Positions 1 to 7,393 of a stretch of 63,020 nt of DNA are shown one piece after another. Each line of letters starts with the position of its first letter. Within the stretch, counting starts at the first letter, position 1. The translations under genes and the position numbers were made by a program. The DNA is from Candidatus Latescibacterota bacterium (lineage in GTDB: Bacteria > Latescibacterota > UBA2968), in contig JAJEHL010000051.1 in the NCBI GenBank assembly GCA_022823725.1, positions 1-63,020 of the forward strand. Reading direction: 5' to 3'. The notes beneath the pieces were generated by a model, which was not told where the DNA came from, ran no database searches, and saw nothing but the letters and a program-made list of their open reading frames with translations.

Positions 1-62
1 GCTTCAAGGGCTTCGCGTTCTTGTCTGCTCAGCACAACGGGGGGTAGGAACTTGCGACGCAT
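1..62 (-). CDS. Start of an IS630-like transposase (partial)
   Basis: The minus strand has an AGGAGG ribosome site at about 70-75 followed by ATG at 62-60 and an open frame running off the left edge. The visible N-terminus is MRRKFLPPVVLSRQEREALE. The pattern of a basic start, then P-x-V-L-S-x-x-E-R-E-x-L-E, resembles the beginning of IS630-family transposases, but only 20 residues can be seen. It lies directly downstream of the 3' end of the truncated recQ fusion gene. An insertion sequence end near 65-110 would explain that truncation. The family assignment is inference from a short match. Confidence 0.45.
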   Translation of the reverse strand, partial: MRRKFLPPVVLSRQEREALE

Positions 63-94
63 AGACAAACCTCCTGTTTGGCTTTTTAGGTAGT

Positions 95-1993
95 CTATGA
101 TATCCCAACACAATTGGCAAATATTTTTTTTGACAGAGCAATATGCTCTACACCGAAAATTTGTTTTGTTTCGATAACAGAAGATAGGAATTTGCGAGCG
201 GGGTCCGTTAAGTCAACGCGCTCCATTTCCGCCTGGCAACAGTTATCACACATTCCACAATTTTTCTCTTCGTAGTGCTCTCCGAAATAAGCCAATAACC
301 CTTTGCGGCGGCACGCTGCAGAAGTCGCCCAATCAACAAGCGTCTGTAATCGTTTCAAAGCTCCTTCTCGCTCAGATGGCGCACCTTGATCTATGAAATA
401 TTTGATGGTGTCAACATCGCCATAATTGAACAGCAAAAGGCAATCCGCTCGATGTCCATCCCGTCCGGCACGCCCAATCTCCTGATAGTAAGATTCAGGT
501 TCCTTTGGCAATCCCACATGTAGTATAAAACGTACATCTTCTTTATCAATACCCATTCCAAAGGCAATTGTCGCGACTATCACCCGAGTATCCCCGTAGA
601 TGAAAGCTTCCTGATTCTGCTTGCGGGTTGCGCTATCCAGGTCCGCATGATAGGGAAGCGTCGAGATCCCGCGTTCAACTAAATTGCGAAACAGCGATTC
701 AACTTGTTTCTTCGTCTGGCAGTAGATGATACCGGATTCATCACGATGGGTATTGAGAAATGCAAGTGTCTGCTGTAGCACCTCCTCTTTCAACTCAATA
801 CCCATGAAGAGATTTTCCCGATCAAAACTGGCAACGAATTCATTTTTCTCCTGAATTTTGAGCAATTGTTTGATGTCCTGTTGAACCCGTGGCGTAGCAG
901 TAGCTGTCAGCGCGACGCAAACAGCGTTCCTGAATCGTTCACGAACGGAAATTAACTGTCGATACTCTGGACGAAAATCGTGGCCCCACTGAGAAATACA
1001 GTGTGCTTCATCAATTGCAAGGCAGGCTACATGTGACTCATCGAGCATCAACAGAATCTCAGGTCGCAGAAGCGTTTCAGGAGCAACGTAAAGTAGCTTA
1101 ATTTTCCCCCTTTTGACACGCTGCATTGTGGCAACATATTCCGAATGACTGAGGGTACTGTTGAGAAAAGCAGCGCAAACATCCCGCTGTAGCAACTGCA
1201 TCACCTGATCCTGCATAAGCGAAATCAGCGGAGATATGACAACGGTTAGACCATCGAAGATAAGGGCGGGCAGTTGATAGCAGAGCGACTTCCCACCCCC
1301 CGTTGGCAGAACAATCAACGCATCGTGCCGGTTGAGAATGTGGTTGATGATTGCCTCCTGCAACGGACGAAACTGTTCATACCCGAAAACGTCTTTGAGC
1401 ACCTCCAGGGGCGTTTGATGCAACGTTTGAGGTAGTGGAGATTCTACTTTACGTGAGTGGAATGTATGTTCGCCAAACAGATATATTTGTCCTTTTGTCA
1501 GACGCTCAATAACGTCATCCTGCGTCTGCTGCTCGTCGTTTTCGTCAATATGAATCACGGGGAGTTCCTGTGCCGTTAGCGATACTCCGATAAGTTTGCT
1601 CCGATGGCAGTGCTCAGGCTTTCCCTCGCTACACATGAGAGCAATACATTGTTGTTGAGCAAAGGCCGTTTGGAGACGTTCAATTCCCCTCTGGTAGATT
1701 TCGGTATCCTTTACCTTTTCGTAGTCCACCTGCCCTTTCGCATCATAACAAGTTTCGTCATCGGGATGCCCGCCCAACGCGTCGCCCATGAACACATACC
1801 TAATCCGGTGCTGTTGCAGCTTCACCTCCAGCGCTTCTTTGGAAAATTCGGGTTTATAGCGAGAATAAGGCGCTGAGCGCACATCAATAAGGTAGGCAAT
1901 TTCATGTTGTTGTAGTACTTCGATGAATTGCTCAATAGAACGGCTACCGTAACCGATGGTGTAAATTGGGATGGATGCTGATATTTTTTTCAT
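95..1993 (-). CDS. recQ: DUF488-RecQ helicase fusion, C-terminally truncated
   Basis: Residues about 10-140 form a DUF488 domain (IGYGSRS near 13; D-V-R near 37; C-S-E-G-K-P-E-H-C-H-R at 121-131). After a linker, residues 200-600 form a RecQ-type superfamily 2 helicase: Walker A LPTGGGKSLCYQ at 229-240, DEAH at 328-331, the zinc-binding cluster ending C-G-M-C-D-N-C. RecQ unwinds DNA 3'-5' in recombinational repair. The protein stops just after the zinc module, so most of RQC and all of HRDC are missing. The last residues follow an A-run (plus-strand T-run at about 124-131) and read like disrupted sequence next to the transposase start. The ATG at 1993-1991 lies one base after the stop of the upstream pseudogene. 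Helicase activity may persist because the catalytic core is intact. Confidence 0.85.
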   Translation of the reverse strand: MKKISASIPIYTIGYGSRSIEQFIEVLQQHEIAYLIDVRSAPYSRYKPEFSKEALEVKLQQHRIRYVFMGDALGGHPDDETCYDAKGQVDYEKVKDTEIYQRGIERLQTAFAQQQCIALMCSEGKPEHCHRSKLIGVSLTAQELPVIHIDENDEQQTQDDVIERLTKGQIYLFGEHTFHSRKVESPLPQTLHQTPLEVLKDVFGYEQFRPLQEAIINHILNRHDALIVLPTGGGKSLCYQLPALIFDGLTVVISPLISLMQDQVMQLLQRDVCAAFLNSTLSHSEYVATMQRVKRGKIKLLYVAPETLLRPEILLMLDESHVACLAIDEAHCISQWGHDFRPEYRQLISVRERFRNAVCVALTATATPRVQQDIKQLLKIQEKNEFVASFDRENLFMGIELKEEVLQQTLAFLNTHRDESGIIYCQTKKQVESLFRNLVERGISTLPYHADLDSATRKQNQEAFIYGDTRVIVATIAFGMGIDKEDVRFILHVGLPKEPESYYQEIGRAGRDGHRADCLLLFNYGDVDTIKYFIDQGAPSEREGALKRLQTLVDWATSAACRRKGLLAYFGEHYEEKNCGMCDNCCQAEMERVDLTDPARKFLSSVIETKQIFGVEHIALSKKIFANCVGIS

Positions 1994-1994
1994 A

Positions 1995-2490
1995 TCACGC
2001 CGTTAAATCTAACATGCGTCCAAATTCATCAAGACTGGAAACCTGTATTGCTGCACGGTGCAACTGCTTGAGGCGTTGTAAATCTTCAATAGCCGAAATG
2101 CGATCAGATAGGGGATGCGACACAGGGAGATCAAATCGGATCTCTAACACATCGAGAATATCTTCAAGAGCGCGTTCTCTACCTCCTTGTTCAATGCCTT
2201 CCTCTCTGCCCTGCTCAAGACCCTCCTCTCTGGCTTCCTCTCTGCTTTGTTGAGTAAGGGATTGAAAAAGGGATGATTCGCGGATGAGATCCCTGATGCC
2301 CTCCTTAAAGATAATACCAGAAATCGATACGCACGCGAATCAGGCTATCGGTCTGGTGTGCTTCAACAGTGAGTTGTTCTGTGTCAATGACTGCGAGAAC
2401 TTCAACGTCCTCGCGTCCGAGGGTGAAACCGGCAAAGTCGTCCGGATATTTCTGAATCAAGTGTTTGGAAACCGTATCAAATTCTGCCAT
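1995..2490 (-). pseudogene. Rpn/PD-(D/E)XK transposase-like protein with internal deletion
   Basis: Two pieces of one protein lie in different frames. The N-terminal piece starts at 2490 (MAEFDTVSKHLIQKYPDDF) and runs through L-I-R-V-R before stopping at 2305. The C-terminal piece, in the next frame from about 2330 to 1995, has F-K-E-G-I-R-D-L-I, then E/G/Q-rich low-complexity repeats (REEGLEQGREEGIEQGG), then an L-D-V-L-E-I-R-F-D tail. This head-and-tail architecture is typical of recombination-promoting nuclease (Rpn)/DUF4351-type proteins of roughly 300 residues. The central catalytic portion of about 200 residues is gone, so the gene is a deletion derivative. Its stop is one base from the recQ fusion start. 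Confidence 0.7.
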
Positions 2491-2832
2491 GTAATATGCC
2501 TGGTCTGAGGGTTGGTCGTATTTTCGACAAATGCAACAATCAGAACTCAAGCAAATATCAGGCCAATGTCACAGCATCGCGCGGCAAATAACTATGAACA
2601 GCACCAAACACCCTTATTTTTTCTTCAATATGCTGTATTGCCCTCTTTTTTTTAACTTGAATTTGTGGATCGCCTGTTTGGCACAAGACAATCTCTGTAT
2701 ATTTTGATCGATAAATAGGCAGTCATGTGAAAGATATGTACCACTTGCCTATCTGGACGCAGATTGCTGTGGATATAGGTGGGAAGTTTATTGAAGGTGG
2801 CTTTTGGGGCAATGCATGTCTTTCCTCAAGCC
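2491..2832. other. Intergenic stretch with no supported gene
   Basis: The sequence is AT-rich with T-runs near 2617-2650. No open frame has a credible ribosome site or recognisable product on either strand, and no clear terminator hairpin was found. It separates the mobile-element-scarred left edge from the catabolic cluster. Confidence 0.5.
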
Positions 2833-4113
2833 TCACGCATTAAAATACCTTTCCAGACCACCTCGACTCTGGCACGCATGCGGAGCCGTGCAATCCCTCG
2901 CCTCTCGCCCGGCAATCGTCATCGCAATCCCGATCGGCGCAGGCACCAAATCGTCCTGTCGTACATTGTACTCAGTGCCGCCCCACCGCGATCCCACCGC
3001 CACCACATCGAATCGCACGAACCGTTCTACCCGCCGATCAAAACGTAGATATCCCAACACCGATGCATCCAACCCTCGCTCCCGACACGCGCCCTCGTAC
3101 CAACGCCCCTCCTCGAACAACTGCGCGGATCCGGAAAGCCTCAGATTCACCCATTCCGGCGTCTTTTCAGTCACCGTCAACGTCATAGCCGCATCTCGGA
3201 TCGCCTCAGACGACCAAGAAGACGTTTCCCCCCGAACGTAATCCGCCAGGTGATAACGCACCAGCCGTCTGACCAGTCCTTCGGGAAAGGGAATGACATC
3301 GCCCACGCCCACATCCGGTGGAACCATAGACAACACCTCTTCCCGTCGGAACCATACGTAATCCTGATTGTGCGCCTCTCGTTTCATTCCCCGAGGTCGT
3401 GTATCTACCTGCCGGGGCAGGTCCCGAACGCCCAGATGTAAAATCATTCCGTCTTCCGGATACCCCGTCCAGCTAAATGTGGGATCTCGATATGCCAGAT
3501 CTTCGATTTCCAATGCCTCGCGCTGGGTCTTGCGGTTCTCCCAATTCGCCAGCGCCCGTCTCAACATCCACAAAAACTGGTCTGGATCGCTACCCACACC
3601 ATGTACAGGAAGCTTGCCACCTGGAAATAGCCTGTTGCGGCTGCCCAACACCTCTCCCTCTATCGTCGTTACGTATAATCCCTGATGGTTCAGTCCGTGA
3701 TCGATATCCTCCAATCTGGCTTGAGCCTCGTCAAAAGAATACCCGTACCTTCCCTGCCAAGAGATCAAACGCAAAAACCTGCCCTCATCATCGGCTTGCC
3801 GCTGCAACCGGGTATTGTTCACAGCCACCGGGATAAACCGTTCATTCAAAAATTCGATCACGCGCGGATCTGAAAACACGAGCGCACGGCCCGTAACCCC
3901 ATTATTTCACGTACACCCCAGGGGATGGCCATTCATCGCCCAGATAAACAGTGGTTTCTCCTCGCTAGCCGCCTTCTGCCGCCCCTCCCAAAGTTCCCCG
4001 ATCCAGGGGATATCTGTCCACTGTTCTTTTTGGGGCCGGCAGGCTTCGAACAACTTCGCAAAAGTCTCGTCCGTCAACGCCGGAGCGGAATTTGTTATCT
4101 CTTTAAGCATCAT
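2833..4113 (-). CDS. Thioredoxin-fold protein, candidate selenoprotein with in-frame UGA
   Basis: Two frames that look separate are one reading frame of 427 codons interrupted only by TGA at 3909-3907. Before it, residues 1-68 start at ATG 4113 (GGAGG, 6-base spacing) and end FIWAMNGHPLGCT. After it come NNGVTGRALVFSDPRVIEFL and 348 more residues without a stop. The junction resembles Thioredoxin_7-type proteins (redox Cys shortly before F-S-D-P-x-V), so UGA would place Sec at residue 69 in a C-T-U motif. A 6-bp hairpin with a 5-base loop follows the UGA (separate entry). The C-terminal domain of about 300 residues is not recognised. The gene lies 50 bp downstream of an amidohydrolase in the same direction. 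The alternative is a nonsense mutation splitting a recently inactivated gene. Confidence 0.6.
3878..3894 (-). promoter_or_regulatory. Possible bacterial SECIS hairpin
   Basis: On the minus strand, downstream of UGA 3909-3907, ACGGGC and GCTCGT pair over six base pairs (one G-U) around a CGTGC loop. The loop begins 18 bases after the UGA and has G as its second base. Known bacterial SECIS elements are short stem-loops just after the UGA with a G among the first loop bases. Fit to that pattern is seen here; function is inferred. Confidence 0.4.
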
Positions 4114-4163
4114 ACCATACCTCCATATTTCTTAAAAAAATTACCTCTCTTATCACGCGAGCA

Positions 4164-5033
4164 TCAGGTCACAGCATCAGAAAGCCCCAGCAGACCCAGA
4201 GTATCGCGGTATAGAATCTGATCTGGCAGGTCTTCTGGTAGCTGAGGTAGCCGCATCTCCTGAGAAAGCCGGACCACATGATGCAACCCTTCCACTGTTT
4301 CTTCAAAAGTAGCCACAGGATAATCTGTTCCAAAGAGCAGTTTATCCACAACCCCGTACTCAACCGCCAGCCGCAGCGAGTTGTAAAACTGCCAGGGGCG
4401 ATAGAACAGACCCGAAATATCCGAAAACACGTTTGGCTGCTTTCGGATCAGGACAATAGTCTCCGCCTCCCAGGGATGCCCCAGATGGGCGATTATCATC
4501 TTCAGATCCGGAAACCGGAGCGCGATATCTTCCAGCAGAACGGGATTCGCATACTTCAGCGGTGCCCTGCGCGGGAAAGTCGCCCCCTGGTGGAACAGGA
4601 TGGGTAATCCATACTCTTCCGCCCTGGCAAAAATAGCCAGCGCATTCGCATCCAATGGGTCCCACCCACCGTAGATTGGACTCATCTTCAAGCCTCGCAG
4701 TCCCAGTTCTTTGACCGCGCGCTCCACCTCCTCAAGGGCATTGTCCTCAGTCGGGCAGATCGCAGCAAAACCGATCAGCTTCTCCGGATGAGCGCGCACG
4801 TAATTTGCAACCGTATCGTTGACAGTAAAAAAGCCAGTCAGTGGCGCCCGCAACCCGAACACGATAGCGCGGTCCACCTCTGACACAGCTGCCAGGTGCA
4901 TATCGGGTGTAATATCTAGATCCACCTCCTTATTGCGCATAATAAAAGTCTCGCGCGCCAATTCGTCGGTCAATTCGCCCGGATAGCGCCAGAGATGTGT
5001 GTGGCAATCTACCCTATAGCCTTCCTTAGACAT
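4164..5033 (-). CDS. Amidohydrolase-2 family metal-dependent hydrolase
   Basis: A 289-residue TIM-barrel hydrolase of the amidohydrolase_2 (PF04909) type. Metal-binding signatures are the N-terminal D-C-H-T-H-L-W (about 9-15), the central His in the IIAHLGHPWE strand (about 188-197), and L-F-G-T-D-Y-P (about 239-245), whose Asp is the catalytic acid/base of the family. Relatives hydrolyse or decarboxylate small carboxylates and lactones; the substrate here is not evident. AGGAGG sits just upstream of the ATG. It lies between the candidate selenoprotein and the ceramidase-like gene with spacers of about 50 bp, consistent with one transcript. Confidence 0.85.
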   Translation of the reverse strand: MSKEGYRVDCHTHLWRYPGELTDELARETFIMRNKEVDLDITPDMHLAAVSEVDRAIVFGLRAPLTGFFTVNDTVANYVRAHPEKLIGFAAICPTEDNALEEVERAVKELGLRGLKMSPIYGGWDPLDANALAIFARAEEYGLPILFHQGATFPRRAPLKYANPVLLEDIALRFPDLKMIIAHLGHPWEAETIVLIRKQPNVFSDISGLFYRPWQFYNSLRLAVEYGVVDKLLFGTDYPVATFEETVEGLHHVVRLSQEMRLPQLPEDLPDQILYRDTLGLLGLSDAVT

Positions 5034-5086
5034 TGATCCTCCTATTTGACACAGGCTTCTAACTCCCCGCCGAATTTATATGAGGT

Positions 5087-6382
5087 TCAGTCCCCTTCAT
5101 GGCGAATGACAGCACTCGCAAACAGATCTTCAAGTCCCGGCTTCAATGGCCCGGACCACAAATTGGGCAGATAGCTACCGGTCTCGTACCCTCCGCGCTT
5201 CATCTCCTCCGTATCGGGCGTATAGCCGATACAGCCATTCGTATATCCCAGAAGAACCGCCTGCGCTGGCGCAACCACCTCCTCAACCGTCTTCGCCAGG
5301 CCACAAAGCGGTTCCACATCCAGACCGATCAGAGCCAGATCCCGATTCAACCACAGGGTCTGAATTTGAAACGCCACCTGATCGGGGATATCTTCTCCCT
5401 TATCCAGGCGCTCCAGCCCTGCTTCCGCATACTTCTGCAGGAGTCCGCCTTCGCTCTTTAAGGATTCGAGTTGTTCCCGGGTAGTATGTTGCCTCTCGCA
5501 AGGAGCCTGCACAACGTTAATCTTCCCTTCCAGCGTCAGATTATCCACCGGACGGAGATTTATCCCCGTGAGGATCGCCAGGGTCTCAGCCAGCAGTTCA
5601 TCGCCAATCTCGGCGAGTTCAGCGTGCTTCATCACTCGCCAGTGGTCTCCCTCGGCCACGTGTCGGGGGCGTGCATCCGCGCCCGCTCCTTGCAGGAAAA
5701 ACGGTATCACATCCGGGCCAAACACACTGGAAAATGCCGCACGCCATGCCCCCGGCCAATCTGCCGTGATCAAATGTTGCGCACCCGTAGCAACTGGGTG
5801 GCACGATACCTTGACCCCCACCGCCGCTGCTTCCCCTGTGGCCTTTCTGAAAAGCAGAAGCTGCATCCGGTCATCGACCGGCCCGTCCGGATTCGGCGCA
5901 TTTACAACCCGCCCATCCCGCTCCGGACGCCGGTTCATCGGCAGTCGCGTCTTCCCCTCCCCATACCAGAGGCTCCCTTCCACCAGATTATCCGTAGCCT
6001 CACGGGCAGCCTCCAGCACCTGCGCGTAGAGCTGGTCCCTGTACTCCTCTACCGTTCGCGAAGAAAAGTCCCTCCAGTACAGAGAAGAACTCGGCATCCT
6101 CGGTCCCCCGTGGGTGTGCGAGGCATTGAGCATCACACTGTCCGCCGGACATCCAATCGCCTTCCTAACCTGCTCCAGAAAGCCCGGCACACTCCCGTCA
6201 TTCGGAAATGTGCATATATCTGCAGCACCCAATAGTGCGCGTTTTCCACCCTCTTCCATCACAATCGCTGTAAACGTCAGAGGATCGTTCACCCCATCAT
6301 TCGTATCCCGCCTTGCCGCGTACCCGTGCATATGAGTGTAAAGCGGCGGGGTAATCTCTCTGCGGCCAATACCAAAACGCAT
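5087..6382 (-). CDS. Neutral/alkaline ceramidase-like protein
   Basis: A 431-residue protein resembling the N-terminal catalytic domain of neutral ceramidases (PF04734): R-E-I-T-P-P at the start, L-G-A-A-D-I-C, N-A-S-H-T-H-G-G-P (the His-rich zinc site), V-S-C-H-P-V-A-T-G, and F-L-Q-G-A-G-A-D. The family releases acyl chains from N-acyl lipids, but many bacterial members of this size have unknown substrates. No signal peptide is seen. ATG at 6382 is chosen because AGGAGGA lies 6 bases upstream; the longer frame starting at 6400 would put that ribosome site inside the gene. It follows the Kelch gene by about 33 bp on the same strand. Confidence 0.8.
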   Translation of the reverse strand: MRFGIGRREITPPLYTHMHGYAARRDTNDGVNDPLTFTAIVMEEGGKRALLGAADICTFPNDGSVPGFLEQVRKAIGCPADSVMLNASHTHGGPRMPSSSLYWRDFSSRTVEEYRDQLYAQVLEAAREATDNLVEGSLWYGEGKTRLPMNRRPERDGRVVNAPNPDGPVDDRMQLLLFRKATGEAAAVGVKVSCHPVATGAQHLITADWPGAWRAAFSSVFGPDVIPFFLQGAGADARPRHVAEGDHWRVMKHAELAEIGDELLAETLAILTGINLRPVDNLTLEGKINVVQAPCERQHTTREQLESLKSEGGLLQKYAEAGLERLDKGEDIPDQVAFQIQTLWLNRDLALIGLDVEPLCGLAKTVEEVVAPAQAVLLGYTNGCIGYTPDTEEMKRGGYETGSYLPNLWSGPLKPGLEDLFASAVIRHEGD

Positions 6383-6415
6383 TGCGATCTCCTCCTGCAA
6401 AAAATCCTGAATAAG

Positions 6416-7393
6416 CTATTCCCTGCGCGAAAGCCGCCAGACATCCGGCTCCATATTATTTCCCGCCACCATCCACAGCGATCCATCAAATACGAACACG
6501 CTCGCAGCATGTCTGGATGCCCAGGGGGTATCGGGCAATTCTGTCCAATTCATCCCATCCGCAGAATACCACACATCGCGGCGATTCCCACTCTCTGCCT
6601 CATAGCCCTCTAACACCCACATACGATCATCGAACGCGGCCACCTCGTGGTATTGCCTGGGCGCCCACGGAGCGTGCGTCAGGTGTTGTTCCCAGTTCAC
6701 CCCATCTTCCGAACTCCATACATCATTGTAAAAATTGCGGGTAGGCGTTGCAGGCGTATCGTACGTGCCCCCACCCAGAATCCACATCCTGTGCTTATGT
6801 ACAACGCATCCCCCAATTATCCCTCTGGGCACCCACGGAGCGCTCTCGGTAACCCGGGTCCAGCTAATCCCATCGGGAGAACACCACACATCGTTATAAA
6901 AAACCTCATCACCACCTGCAAAATCGGGCATCGTCTGCCCACCCATCACCCAGATCTGACCATCGAAAGCCAGAGTATAATGGAGCGCCCGGGAAGCCCA
7001 CGGCACGCAATCATTCACCAGGTCCCAATGAACACCATCCGCACTGCTCCAGATATCGTTCTGGTAATGGCCTTGATTACAATCGCCGCCCACGACCCAC
7101 ATCCGGCCGTCATGCACCACATATCCAGCCGTATGTCTCCCCTCCCAAGGTGCCTGAGAACGCTCAAGCGTCCAGGTAGAGCCATCGGCCGACGACCAGA
7201 CCTCACTGTTGCAGATCAGAGGAAAATGGACTTTATCCCTGGGATTCCATCCGCCCAGCAGCCACATTCTATCTCTGAACACCAGTGCGCCAGCGCCATC
7301 TCGAGCCGCAAATTCAGCGTCATCAGTAACACACCGCCACTCGTATTCGCGCTCATCGCCATCCATCGCCAAAATCTCCGGCAAAACCAGCAT
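6416..7393 (-). CDS. Kelch-like beta-propeller protein
   Basis: A 325-residue protein built of five full repeats of about 55 residues, each with the pattern D-V-W-S-S-A-D-G-x-x-W, then A-P-W-x-x-R, then R-M-W-V-x-G-G, plus partial repeats at both ends that would close the propeller. The G-G and spaced W residues are the Kelch/galactose-oxidase blade signature. No catalytic residues or signal peptide are recognised, so a binding or scaffolding role is likely. The ATG overlaps the stop of the upstream lyase as TGATG, indicating translational coupling and a shared task. Confidence 0.8.
   Translation of the reverse strand: MLVLPEILAMDGDEREYEWRCVTDDAEFAARDGAGALVFRDRMWLLGGWNPRDKVHFPLICNSEVWSSADGSTWTLERSQAPWEGRHTAGYVVHDGRMWVVGGDCNQGHYQNDIWSSADGVHWDLVNDCVPWASRALHYTLAFDGQIWVMGGQTMPDFAGGDEVFYNDVWCSPDGISWTRVTESAPWVPRGIIGGCVVHKHRMWILGGGTYDTPATPTRNFYNDVWSSEDGVNWEQHLTHAPWAPRQYHEVAAFDDRMWVLEGYEAESGNRRDVWYSADGMNWTELPDTPWASRHAASVFVFDGSLWMVAGNNMEPDVWRLSRRE

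Noticed and set aside
5471-6235. 254-residue plus-strand open frame opposite the ceramidase-like gene
   Set aside because: It lies wholly antisense to a recognisable gene, is rich in Arg/Pro/Ser/His as expected from reverse codons, and has no family motifs.
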